NCBI RefSeq assembly: GCF_000485595.1
Contig: NW_014577468.1
Location: 1 to 26,486, forward strand
Direction: 5' to 3'
DNA length: 26,486 bases
From: Priapulus caudatus
Taxonomy: Eukaryota > Priapulida > Priapulimorpha > Priapulimorphida > Priapulidae
The position numbers and the translations under genes were made by a program. The notes beneath the pieces were generated by a model. The model saw only the letters and a program-made list of their open reading frames with translations, had not been told where the DNA came from and did no database searches. Below, piece by piece: positions 1-9,845 of the stretch. Position 1 is the first letter of the stretch. Every line of letters begins with the position of its first letter.

Positions 1-10
1 CTAACTTGGT

Positions 11-1762
11 TCAGGTCGCGAACTGCTCAAAAGGTTTATCACTAGATACAACCTCCAGTTGCATAAGCAGGTGAGCATTATCCATGCCAATGAGCACTTC
101 AGCTTGAACATCACCAGTGGGGTGTGGAATGGGCAAGTCCTTCAGATGAGGGTACCTTTGTATATCGATGGGCTCTCTGGGGTGTGTAGCAGGAATGTTG
201 GGAACTACCATAGCATTCTTTAATGCTATCACCTGACCTTCTGAGGACGTAATGTCTACTGATACCAGGGTAGATTTAACATCTCGGCTGCTCCCTAAAG
301 TGATCAGGTGGCAGCTTACACCGGAGCCCTTGAGCCGCAAGTCTTGGGTTAATTTGGCTGAAACAAAACTATCAGTAGACCCAGAGTCAAGAAGGGCCCA
401 AGTACAAACCTTGTCATTGACAATCACTGGCACCATTGGTATGTATACACTCACACCAGTACCCCCATATACGTTACTGACCACCTTGTTGGCAACACTA
501 TCATTACCCACATTTGAACAAACATCAGTGCTAGTACTATCGAAGTGCAGAAGCTTTGAGTGCTTCCTTTTGCACCCATGAACTTGACACGTGGGTGTCA
601 TCTTACACGCTGGTGCCCTATGTTTGGGCGAGAAGCATACAAAACACAATCTATTTTTCACCACCAAGTCAAATCTCATTCTTGGTGACAACCTCTTAAA
701 GTCTTCACACTGGTGCAGCGGGTGAGATGTGTACCCACAGGAGACGCAAGGTGAGCGAGATGGCCCTGCTCCAGTTACCTCGGCCTGCGCTACTAGTGAC
801 CTTCTATTGCTCTGAGGAGAATTTACTTTACTACCAACTCCTCTAGGAGTTTGGTAACCTGACTTGTCCCCATACACAGGGTCATTCATCTCGAGGGCGA
901 CGCGCCTCATAAAGTCCGCAAAGTCATTAAAAACTGGATAGTCATCAGTTTCTAGCTTCATTTGCAAGGCCTTCCTGCGCCACTGGGCTTTAATGAAAGT
1001 AGGGCAGCGCTGAATTATTTCCAGCATGCCCTTCTGAGAGTCTATCTCTGATAGCATTCCCAGCCTCTTCAGAGCTACTCCGGCTGACACGATCTCGTCT
1101 GCCAACTGCTGAATTTCTGACGCCGTGGACAAGGTACGATCACTGGTCAGGCTTCTGAAGATGCTTTGTGAGATGAGGTGCGGGTTGCCAAACTGTCGTG
1201 CGAGGATATCTCGGGCTTGCTGGTAGCCCGTGGCTCCTCCTATCAGTGCACAATTCCGAATAGCGTCTTTAGCAGGCCCACCAGTGTACTGAAGCAGCCT
1301 CGTCAATCTGGCTTGACCATCGGAGCATTTATTATGCACTGCCTCGTCAAATATTGCCATAAATGTCTGATACTGCAGCGGATCCCCAGTGAACACCTCT
1401 ATCTCTACCTTGGGAATGATAATCAGGTTAAGCAGACTTTGCTTGTCATGTTCACCTCCTTCTTCCTCAGATTGTGGTGGTGTCTGCTCCCTCAGCCAAG
1501 CGCGAGCAGATTTGACACCCGCAACATATCTTGACTGAATGCCATCAAGCCAGGATTGGCTTTCCTCCTGAGTCCCCTCTTCTTCTAATGTGTCGTGATA
1601 CTCATAATGTGCAGCCTCCAGTTCATCGAAAGCCACACTCAGCATTTCTAGACATGAGGTAACAGTGCTGATGCTTCCCTCATCCACGTTACGTGCTAGA
1701 GAGTTCAAGTGAATGACGACTACACTCTTCCGCTGGCCGCGAAGCTTGACTGGGTCCGCCAT
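11..1762 (-). CDS. BEL/Pao retrotransposon gag-protease polyprotein, 583 aa
   Basis: This is the structural and protease part of a BEL/Pao LTR retrotransposon polyprotein. Gag packages element RNA in cytoplasmic particles, and the aspartic protease cleaves the polyprotein. Visible in order: a charged N-terminal region (1-110); a DUF1759-type gag core (about 115-290) opening with PKVEIEVFTGDPLQYQTF; a Cys/His cluster from C339; a CCHC zinc knuckle (C373, C376, H381, C386), followed by a C/H-rich stretch to H406; and a retroviral-type aspartic protease (DUF1758-like, about 443-570) with its catalytic DSG at 459-461 and a conserved LIGMDN at 557-562. The first ATG follows the leader downstream of the LTR and is kept in the mirror copy. 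The frame closes with TGA at 11-13. Members of this family normally continue in one frame into reverse transcriptase, RNase H and integrase, so the stop is either a break or a readthrough site. Those domains lie beyond the window if present. There are no internal frameshifts, unlike the mirror copy at 24475-26486. Confidence 0.95.
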   Translation of the reverse strand: MADPVKLRGQRKSVVVIHLNSLARNVDEGSISTVTSCLEMLSVAFDELEAAHYEYHDTLEEEGTQEESQSWLDGIQSRYVAGVKSARAWLREQTPPQSEEEGGEHDKQSLLNLIIIPKVEIEVFTGDPLQYQTFMAIFDEAVHNKCSDGQARLTRLLQYTGGPAKDAIRNCALIGGATGYQQARDILARQFGNPHLISQSIFRSLTSDRTLSTASEIQQLADEIVSAGVALKRLGMLSEIDSQKGMLEIIQRCPTFIKAQWRRKALQMKLETDDYPVFNDFADFMRRVALEMNDPVYGDKSGYQTPRGVGSKVNSPQSNRRSLVAQAEVTGAGPSRSPCVSCGYTSHPLHQCEDFKRLSPRMRFDLVVKNRLCFVCFSPKHRAPACKMTPTCQVHGCKRKHSKLLHFDSTSTDVCSNVGNDSVANKVVSNVYGGTGVSVYIPMVPVIVNDKVCTWALLDSGSTDSFVSAKLTQDLRLKGSGVSCHLITLGSSRDVKSTLVSVDITSSEGQVIALKNAMVVPNIPATHPREPIDIQRYPHLKDLPIPHPTGDVQAEVLIGMDNAHLLMQLEVVSSDKPFEQFAT

Positions 1763-1823
1763 GCTGTAGACGACTCCTGTACAATACTGTCAACTCCGCT
1801 CACTGTTGGTGTAGTTCATTCAC
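1763..1823 (-). other. Untranslated leader between BEL LTR and gag start
   Basis: This is a short stretch between the inferred LTR 3' end and the gag ATG. A primer-binding site is expected here, but I see no clear TGG-starting tRNA complement directly after the LTR. Either the LTR boundary is a few bases off or the primer is unusual. The segment is conserved in the mirror copy at 24406-24474, with added bases. Confidence 0.5.
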
Positions 1824-1868
1824 TGTTGTGTACGGAATGAGAAAGAACGCTTCTGTTGCTTCTTAATC

Positions 1869-1874
1869 TTTATT
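1869..1874 (-). promoter_or_regulatory. AATAAA polyadenylation signal in LTR1
   Basis: AATAAA on the minus strand, 45 bp before the inferred LTR 3' end. This is the usual place for the signal that ends the R region of an LTR retrotransposon. The hexamer is exactly kept in the mirror copy at 24352-24357. Confidence 0.65.
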
Positions 1875-2230
1875 GCATCTGTCATTACGCATACAGCAAC
1901 GCTACACATATGGTGAATCTAAAACATACAAGATTACCACACTGAGACTCGCGCATACAATAGCAGCTCTGTAATTACACCACTACAAATAATGGTTAAA
2001 CACTAATAGAAATACATTTTGGCCCATTCGGCATATAATTGTAGAAAACAAACTAGCAAACTTACGAACTGTGCACCCGCATTCCATACACAGGTATCCA
2101 GATGAGACGGGATACTAGAGAAGCGTTGCCGAAAGGAGGTGTTGACCCGAAGTGCTGAGCGCAGATCTTGCGTGCAGTTCCGCGCAAGGCGCACCCGACT
2201 CGGAACGTCGCTACGACAGTCATGCAGCGT

Positions 2231-2294
2231 CTGGCAGCTATGGATGCCGTGCGCCGGAATGCTTTAGGCCGGCGCACGCATCCATAGCTGCCAG
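2231..2294. other. Long hairpin inside LTR1, 26-bp stem
   Basis: 2231-2257 and 2269-2294 are reverse complements over 26 pairs, with a single bulged C in the left arm and an 11-nt loop (2258-2268). The stem starts with CTGGCAGCTATGGATG and ends with GTGCGCCGG. It lies in the U3-side half of the LTR, within 130 bp of the 5' terminus. The related LTR at 4947-5541 has a weaker hairpin at the same position. In the mirror copy (about 23871-23935) the pairing is largely destroyed. Confidence 0.85.
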
Positions 2295-2350
2295 CGAACA
2301 GTCCACAATTTTAGTGGGGACACAGAGGGCAGACCATTTGGGACGTAACA

Positions 2351-4946
2351 TGTTCACTTTGTATGAAAACATAATGTCTGCCTGTTCGTTAACCGAGCTG
2401 GTGCTCATAGCGTAAATCCAGATAAGACTCGACGAAATTTTTCTGCGTTACGCAAACTTTGCCCAGTAATGGAGAAAGGCTGCAAGGACAAAGGCTATAT
2501 AGACTGTGACATCGCCCCACCTCGTATTACCGCATTCGAGTGACTAGCAAGCCGAGAGTGAAGCGAGTGCATGTATCTATGGCTATAGGCAGTGCGCGCA
2601 GGCGGCGCCTCTTGCCTTTCCAACTCCGGGGGGGAGGAATTGGGGAGGGGTGAAGCTGGGGATTCCCGTACAGCCTCGCCATTGGAACGCTTGCAAAAAC
2701 GTTGCATGCGTTGCGGCGCACAGTATTGAGGTCACGAGAGCTAGCGGCCGGTAGGTGTTGTCCTGCTATTCTGACAGCTATTTCATAAACTGGTAAGGGT
2801 GGCGGCGAACCGTGCGAGAATTCGTCCAGATCTTTGTTGTGATTCGCATGACACAGCTCGGTTACGGAACAGAGACCATTACCTGTTTTTATACCAGTGA
2901 ACTACTGTTGTTGGGCAAGGGAGAAAGCCATAGATGAGGAGGAAGCTGTTGATGCTCGGTAATTGCGTGGCTGGTGAAAGTGCAAGCATGCAGAGCGAGC
3001 GTCTCGAGCGAAGTTTCTGGCGGAGCCACGCTTTCCGTAAACCTCTATATAGGATCTTAGCTCGTCACGAGCGTGCAACAGTCGCGCCGGTCGCAGAGCA
3101 ATGCAGTGGCCGCCACAGAGCTATAGTTCGGAGGGACGTAGGCATTTCGACGGAATTTAACAGGAAACTCGCGCAATAATAGTAATAGGTCCAAAGAGAG
3201 TAAGGCCGATGCTATACGAAAAGCATGAAAAGTTAGCAGTAAATACCGATTTCGTATTTAGTTAGGCATTATATTTTATTATACTTTAGTACGGAGTTAC
3301 AGCTAAACTAACAGGAGTCGTCTATATTTATAGTAACTTACTAGCAACGGTAACGAAGTTTGTCAATTATTATTAGCTCCTGGTAGTTTACTATAATTAC
3401 TGTAACATGCTACTTGTAGGCAATAGAGAAGTATTCCGTGAGTGTGGATACAATTCGCTGCTGCGCATTTGGGGATCGTGTTAGATATAATAATATAGGT
3501 GCCTGTTGGAATCACGGAGGCTGCCGAGTCGAGCACTCCGGAATTGTCCTTCATCGTGAATTCTTACGGAAACACTGCCACATTCAGACCGGCTTCGCCA
3601 CTGATTCATGCAAGTTTGTAGGGCACTTCTGACACCGCGGGGCCGCGGGCAGTGGTTTGAGAATGCGTTGTAGATTTCGATGGAGGAGTGTACACTATGC
3701 AGAGATACAATAGCAGAATAAAGAGTGACAATGAAAACTAACTGGTAAACTTGATTTATTAGCGAAAGGCCCTCGAAAGACATGTTGTATTGTTCCTATA
3801 TATCGGGATCCGCTCTAAACTCAGCGCATCAACGCTACGCATGAGCGCCTATATATTGTAGGCATGTGAACAAAAAAGTCAGAAGTCGGTTTTTTAACAG
3901 CAAACCAAGCGCGCCGAGTCGGGCCAAAAAAGTTATACGAGCATTTCACAGCAAGTCTCAAAGCTTACATGGGTAGTGAAATCCGTCGTCCAATCGCAGA
4001 ACTCGTCACTCTAAGGCGATGTTATATCGGACTTGGCGTATACCAGGTCGCCTCCGTTGAAGTAAATTCAGATAGTCAGCGGATGTTGTGAAAAGCATTG
4101 CCGCGTGGGCGCGTTTGCGCGCTCGCGCTGGATTCCGCGCTGCAGACTGTCAGCCTCTGAACTGTGACTCGACAGAGAACGACCACTCGTTGGCCTATAA
4201 CAAATAAAATACAACAATAAGTTTTCTTATCCGATTTGTACTTGAATAGCTTTACAAATTATAGGGTAACGACCTAAATTATACCCCACTACATAGTAAA
4301 TAGTCACAAACCAATCCTAATTTATGGCCTAATATTCCTACCAAAAGCTCAAACTAAAAATCCTAATGACGAATGGCCCACAGGCACTTGAAGCGTTTCA
4401 AACTGTAAAAACACAGCGCCGACCGCCATTGCGCGCGACACTGACACATAAATATATAGCAGGTGAGAAAGCGTGCGCCATGGAATTCGCTCGAACGCTC
4501 GCTTGAAATTTCAGCAGTATCTAACCACAAAATATCTGAACATTGACGACTCCCATCTTTGCTGCTGAAGTTGAAAGTAGCAGTGTTCACTTGTTGTAGA
4601 AACTATTATGTCCTCACTTCGAAACAAATGCCGGCCTGACCGAAGCTGTGTCGAAATTTCAACTCATGTAGTCTAAAAACGTTTTGCCTTTTGTTAATGA
4701 AGTGTGTTTCTCGAATGAATTGGATGGACGCACGCTACACCGCTTCTGGCATATTTATTATATCTGCGCGCTTAAATTTCTGTTTATATGCTTGAGTAGT
4801 GTCTGGAGCACACACTAACATGCATATCACACAGCAAGCTGCACGTAGTACTTTTATACCCCGTACAGACTGCAAAATTTGATACTACATCAAACTAGTC
4901 TAGCCCATGCGCACTAAATTGCAGCATACAGACACAACCGGGCTTA
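2351..4946. other. Anonymous DNA upstream of LTR1, no gene found
   Basis: About 2.6 kb without a recognisable gene. Reading frames are short (none above 100 codons) and are not preserved in the mirror copy. The left part (2560-2750) is G-rich with short G tracts; 3180-3420 and 4190-4340 are AT-rich. The block 4777-4834 is unusually well conserved in the mirror copy at 21076-21140. I see no RNA gene or terminal repeats that delimit a further element. Confidence 0.6.
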
Positions 4947-5541
4947 GACTGCGCATGCTCAGCTTAGCTTGTTACCTCAGCAGACAGCAATGATGGTTAA
5001 ACACTTACACCTGATAGCATTATTAAGATTTTATACTATCGAATCTGGGTATCCGATTATAACTCAATTGAGCCATTTTATCAGCAATGGAATGTAACGT
5101 GCACACTGCCTTTCGAATCCCATACATTCTATATAGATTATTCTGGCAAAGTTGTAATTAGACTCTAGTGTGTGACGATTAAAAACAAAATTGCAGACAC
5201 AGTTTCACACACTATACTGTACTTTTTGTGACCCAAATAAGGTTATATATGCACATGAGTATATTGAAATTTAGCCCGTTCCCCCCTAAAACCCAGATGA
5301 GAGACCGGATACCAGAGAAGCGTCGCCTGAGAGGTGTTGATCCGCCGCTAAGCGCGAATCTTGCGGCGCAGTTCCGCGGCAGGCGCAGCGGCGCACCCGG
5401 GAACGTCCTACAAAAGTATGGCACGCCGCTGGCGCAGCTATTGATCACGTGCCCAAATCGAAAAGCCGCGGCGCACAGGGGTCAATTGCTGCCAGCGAAC
5501 ATCTGCGAATTTTAACTGAGGGTCTATATTCACTAGCAACA
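4947..5541 (-). repeat. Second, diverged BEL-type LTR (LTR2), probably solo
   Basis: This segment aligns with LTR1. 5293-5405 resembles 2098-2215 (shared CCAGATGAGA, GGATAC, AGAGAAGCG and CAGTTCCGCG words), 5480-5541 resembles 2285-2350, and 4947-5002 resembles 1947-2004 (shared ATGGTTAAACAC). On the minus strand it starts TGTTGCTAGTGAATATAG at 5541, matching the TGTT start of LTR1. It holds about 190 bp more than LTR1 between the two shared ends. The downstream limit (R/U5 side, below 4947) is not clear. No gag-like frame follows it on the minus strand, so it looks like a solo LTR or a remnant of an older relative. Mirror copy: 20248-20936. Confidence 0.65.
5429..5495. other. Hairpin in LTR2, counterpart of the LTR1 hairpin
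   Basis: The arms starting at 5429 (CTGGC...GCAGCTATTGA) and ending at 5495 (TCAATTGCTGCCAG) pair at the stem base and again around GTGC/GCAC, with several mismatches. Where LTR1 has ATGGA paired with TCCAT, this copy has ATTGA paired with TCAAT, so the pairing is kept by a compensatory change. Confidence 0.55.
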
Positions 5542-7214
5542 TATTCACAACGCATCGCGCAGGCCTAATAGCAATGTTTCACGTGACGGTCATAGATCAG
5601 GGTCATTCGTGTATTGTTCGCGTGTGTGTTCTGGTTGCAGAAGCAAAGCGTGCTGCTTGACCATTAATCAGTATGAATGACGGCACATGTTCTGATAGAC
5701 AGCGCTGTTTATGTAGTGCACGGTGGACGCACCCAGTTCGGTCGCGTACTTTACCTAAAAAAAATTCCCGTTGTGTGATACGACCACTTATATTAACTCG
5801 GTTTCGAAACGCGTAGAACAGCTATGGTGACAAAAGGTCCGTTTCGTATGTACCTTCGTATAGCTATACTACAGGGCTGCGCGTACGGGGGGGGGGGCCG
5901 GGGTAGAAAATCATGTGCTATATGTATTTTGTAATGATCGGAAGAATGCAAGAAAAGAAAGAGGGAATAAGAGGAGACGAGGGAAAGAGCGTAAAGAGAG
6001 TGTCTTATCCACATTTCATAACTGCCTACTGGAAAATTACAAAGTTTGACGAAGTTCCGCTGCTCGTTATCTCTATAACCAAACGACATGCACACGCCGT
6101 ATTTTGCTCGCAATACCGTGGCGACGTTCGGGGCGCTGATCCTCTGCTTGCGGAGGCTCGATGCGAGGTCCGAATATTCAGTACCGCGGGTGTACAATGC
6201 GGCCCCGGGGAACCAGGATATACTTACAGCATATGCACACACATGTAGCTTATACTCGACTACGCACGCGTAGCAGCAGCTTAAAGTACTCGCAGCCACG
6301 CAGAGGCCTAATCGCAACCGCTGTGATAGACGCAGAGGCGCGGAGGCGAGGAGAGGCGGGCCGACCGTAACCTCAGGTACATTTCCGGCAGTAACGCTGG
6401 GGACATAGACGCCTATGAGCGTTAGTTTTATGTATATATTTTATATAGTCCTTTTATCTTTTAGTTTAGTTTGCACTTTAGTTCTTAGTCTTTTTCCTTA
6501 ATAAGATAATAGAGTTGATGTATTCCTTTATGTACATACTCGCTACGCAGCTGGTTTTTAAAGGCATAAACTGTTTGTCAGCACCAGGAAGATTAAACTA
6601 AAGAGTATAAAGCCGAGTCGAGTGACTGTTATTACGAGTGTTTAAAATATGCATTCAGCGGGCAATGTTATTTTTTAGCTACATTACCTGGTGTTGATAT
6701 GCAAAATTATTACTTCACTATAGTAATTCATGTAGCATAAACATGTACTAAAAAGGTCGTTATTTCGCGTTTTTCTTACCGATTAATAAATTTAAATCTT
6801 CACTCGATTACACCAAGCGGGCCGGATTCATGCTAACGTTGCGTAAAGTGGATGTTAGCACGAGTTTTCTACGAGTACGGTACGCAAAGCTCGTACGGTC
6901 GATTCAATCAACTGCAGCGTAGCACCTGCGTAACTGCACAATGTTGATGAATTCCACGTGTAAATGCCAACTACGCCTCCATCGTGGCTGCTGCTTTGAA
7001 GGGCCGTGCCCTAGCATAAACTCAATCAACACTGTGCCGGCACATACCGATAGGGAAGCCAAACTTGAACGCTCTCTCTTGTATTTGAAGACCACCATGC
7101 TGCCTGCGTCCTAGCTCTGTCCTACATGGGTCTGGCGGGGATGTGATAGTGCCCCAACCCTGTTCCCAAGTGTCTGTATGATTGCGTTCAACAGCCGCGT
7201 CATGAAAGCAGCGG
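5542..7214. other. Anonymous DNA, no gene found
   Basis: About 1.7 kb with no recognisable gene. A G11 run lies at 5887-5897, and its mirror is a C12 run at 19838-19849. 6410-6800 is AT-rich with poly-T stretches. A 174-codon minus frame at 5793-6317 has no domain I recognise and no open counterpart in the mirror arm. 6468-6700 aligns with 18980-19195 in reverse complement. Confidence 0.55.
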
Positions 7215-8275
7215 ACACGGACACGTGCCGTGCGTGGCGTGGTACGTGACAACCCCTGCGGTGCGTGCCGTGTGGCACGTACACTCGTGCGTGCGTGCGT
7301 GCGGCGTGGGCGGAGATGTGCACGTGTGCGTGCGTGTGTGTGCACGGTCACATCGTGGCGTCGTGTGCACAGTAGCACGTGCGTATGTGCAACGTACACG
7401 TACGTGCTGTGCGTGTACACGTACAACGTGTGCGTCGTGGCGTGATGTACCGGTTCACACGTGCGTGGCGTGCGTGTGTACGTACACCGTGCGCTGTGTG
7501 CGGTGCGTGTCAACTACATGTGGCGTGCGTGGTGCGTGCGTGTCACGTACACGTCGTGTGCATGCGTAGCTGTACGGTACAGCGGCGCGTGCGTGCGTGC
7601 GTTGCCGTGTGCACGGTACACGTGCGCTGGTGTACGTACGACGTGCGTGCGTGCATGTGCACAGCTGTGCGTGCGTGCGTGCGCTGCGTGCGATCGTGCA
7701 CGTGCGTGCATGTCACGTGCGGCGTGTGTTGCACGTACGAGCGTGACGTGCGTTGCTGGTCACGTACACTGCGTGCGTGCCCGTGTGTACGGTGACACGG
7801 GACGTGCGTGCGTGCGCAATCGTACACCGTGCGGTTGCGTGATTGTAAGGCCCTACTGTGCGTGCGATGGCGTGTGCACCCGTACACGTGGCCCTGTGCG
7901 TGCGTGTCGTACCGCCCCTACAGCCGTGCCGTGCTGTGCGTTGTGTACTGTGCGCGGGTTACCCGCTGTGCGTGTCACGTAACCATGGTGCGTTCGCGTT
8001 GCGTGGTACCGTAAACCCGTGACGTGCGTAGCCTGCACCGTACACTCGTGGGCGCTCGCGTAGCACGTGTGCCACGGTACACGCTCTCCGACGTGCGTGC
8101 GTGTGTACGTACATCGGGCGTGGCGTCGCTGCTGTACACCGTACAAGTGCGTTTGCGTGCTTTGCCATCGTGTGTCGTTGTGGCCGTGTACCACGTATCA
8201 CGTGCGTGCGTGTGCACGGTACAAGTGCGTGCGTGTCGGCACGTACACAGTGTGATGCGTGTGCACGTACAACGA
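7215..8275 (+). repeat. GTGCGTGC/GTAC-word satellite, about 1.06 kb
   Basis: A kilobase built from alternating purine-pyrimidine words (GTGCGTGC, CACGTACA, GCACGGTACA, TGTGTACGTAC) with irregular spacing of roughly 40-70 bp between recurring GGTACA/CCGTACA words. There is no exact monomer. It is sharply bounded by ordinary sequence on both sides. Long overlapping frames in several phases arise from the lack of T-rich codons and are not genes. Alternating CG/CA/TG steps are known to favour Z-DNA, and ACGTACGT-type words are locally self-complementary. Mirror copy: 17055-18340, where the same words appear as GCACGCAC. Confidence 0.85.
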
Positions 8276-9699
8276 GCGTCAACTATACGAAATCGCATTC
8301 TCTTATAACGAAAACAATGCCAAGCCTTACTGAAAAAACAAGCGTCAAAGGGCGCCGCGGTGCCTGTGTAGTATTGTAATATCTTATTTATTTTTAGGTT
8401 GAGATAGTGTAATTTTTATATGTTTTCCATTAAAATGAATGTATGCTCGGCGGTATGGCTGAGCGAAGACTACACTACGCAACCAGATTCAAGGGAAAAT
8501 CGTTCGCAGTCGGTTTACGAGTCACCTACGGCAGTCGTGTCTGAACGAGTTAGCGGCAAAGGTCATATCGTAAATTTTAGACATTGATGATGCAGGCAAC
8601 CATAAAAACGGCTTCGCTTGCGTACGGCGAAATCGTTACGGCAAATTTACTAAATAAACTGTCCTTGAAATGAATTCGCTCAACTAACCAACTGTCGATT
8701 GCGTACACAAGATTACCAAAATATTTTGCGTACCAGCTTGATGTAATCTAAACCTTCCCCCCCCCCCCCCCTCGATCATCATTCAGTAAAGCAAAATATG
8801 AAACATAAGCTTCTCCTGCGCACCACGCCCCGCTCGTATGCGGCTGGCCAGGCCGGCGCTCGCTGTGTGCGCTTCGCGCCCGCAATAACCAGCGCCCCCG
8901 CATGGTCGCTTCATTCTCTCAATGGCCCCCCACTTGAAAACCGTCGCGCGCGACCCTGTACTAACTGTTTTACGCGTATAGGCCGGACCGTCTGAATCAA
9001 TCCTGCTGTAGCTACGTAGGGGCCGGGGGGGCCGCGGAGCGAGCGGAGATCATGAAAATATAAGCTCACTGGCGGTCAAATTGCCCCGGGAGCATATACG
9101 GAATACTGCCATCACCATACATAATCGATTACCTCGCGACACCGCGCTGTATACCCACTCACCAATCACCCGCCCTCTTCACCAGCTTTCTACGGAGTAC
9201 GTACGCTACGCTGATTCGAAGACTGGGTCTTTGCAACGTACGCTGGAACTGGCGTATGATGATCCAGACCCACAATTTAGCCGGGCTTAACTAAGTACGG
9301 TAAACTTATTATGGATAAACTTAAGCACGCTTCGAGTGGGCCTGGCCCATTTCTCCATTTATGGGCTAAACTATAGGGTAGGATGCTAGTGTAAAGTGTG
9401 GTTTGCAGATGTTGAAATATGTAGTTGGTGATTTAGAAATGTCGCGACGCGTGTTGCATAATGGGGAAGGTCGCGCAGGCAGCGTTGATGTAGTATGGAT
9501 GCATGGAGACGAAAAACGGTTGAAGAGTCAGTCTTGCTTGGTTGTATGTGTGCAGGTCGGGTGGGTTGTCGGCCGCGCTGCTGCTGATTGATTTCTTTGT
9601 CTTATAAACGTGATTGAAATGGAAGTTCTTGCTGAAAGGGGAGACTGACAGAGGAGTGTGCGGGTCACGCGGATGCGTCCTCTGCGGCGCAGCTGGCGC
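8276..9699. other. Anonymous DNA, no gene found
   Basis: About 1.4 kb with no recognisable gene. A C15 run at 8757-8771 corresponds to a G9 run at 16620-16628. The block 8880-8990 is very well kept in the mirror arm (16400-16510), including TCGCTTCATTCTCTCAAT. 9400-9650 matches 15708-15950 in reverse complement, which shows that the intervening GC-rich block 15460-15707 has no left-arm partner. Confidence 0.55.
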
Positions 9700-9822
9700 G
9701 GGGAGTGCGACTTTTGAGAAACAATAAAACTAAACTTTGCTAAACACACCTGCTTGATTTCTCCTCTTTATCTCTAAACAACAAATCCACTTGAAACAGG
9801 GTAACATCACCGCTTCGTTACA
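9700..9822 (+). repeat. 3' end of an LTR-like sequence (second retroelement, + strand)
   Basis: AATAAA at 9723-9728 is followed after about 95 bp by a segment ending GCTTCGTTACA, then by a T run and a TGG-initiated primer-binding-like site. This R/U5-like arrangement is typical of the 3' end of a 5' LTR. The 5' start of the LTR is not identified. The mirror copy near 15270-15400 keeps the CGTTACA end. The element could be Gypsy-like or another LTR type; no coding domain decides it. Confidence 0.4.
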
Positions 9823-9827
9823 TTTTT

Positions 9828-9845
9828 TGGTGTGCCCATCGACAG
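9828..9845 (+). other. Candidate tRNA primer-binding site
   Basis: The sequence starts TGG directly after the inferred LTR end, and the mirror copy (about 15250-15267, minus strand) supports a form close to TGGTGCCATCGACAG. Its complement ends in CACCA-like sequence, as a tRNA 3' end would, and continues upstream into GTTCGAAC, which resembles a T-loop. I cannot assign the tRNA by eye, and the two mirror copies differ by small indels. Confidence 0.35.

Larger units (their letters stand above)
1824..2350 (-). repeat. BEL/Pao long terminal repeat (LTR1), upstream of gag
   Basis: On the minus strand this segment begins TGTTACGTCC at 2350 and ends CACAACA at 1824, giving the TG...CA ends typical of LTRs and a length of 527 bp. 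It sits immediately upstream of the gag gene in the same orientation and contains AATAAA at 1869-1874. The segment 1947-2350 is similar to 4947-5541, so it belongs to a dispersed family. The mirror copy at 23793-24405 has matching ends (TGTTCACGTCCC at its start). Boundaries are inferred from the terminal motifs and repeat homology. No second LTR of this element or target-site duplication lies in the window, so they cannot be confirmed here. Confidence 0.7.

Noticed and set aside
5793-6317. 174-codon minus-strand frame
   Set aside because: No recognisable domain, it spans a G11 run, and the mirror segment near 19430-19900 has no matching frame.
7215-8275. Possible CRISPR-like array
   Set aside because: There are no constant repeats with unique spacers of fixed length, and the surrounding DNA is animal-type with a BEL retrotransposon.
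7022-8308. Many overlapping open frames of 60-170 codons on both strands
   Set aside because: They arise from the GTGC/GTAC satellite, which lacks stop codons in several phases. Products are Cys/Arg/Val- or His/Thr/Arg-rich with no domain.
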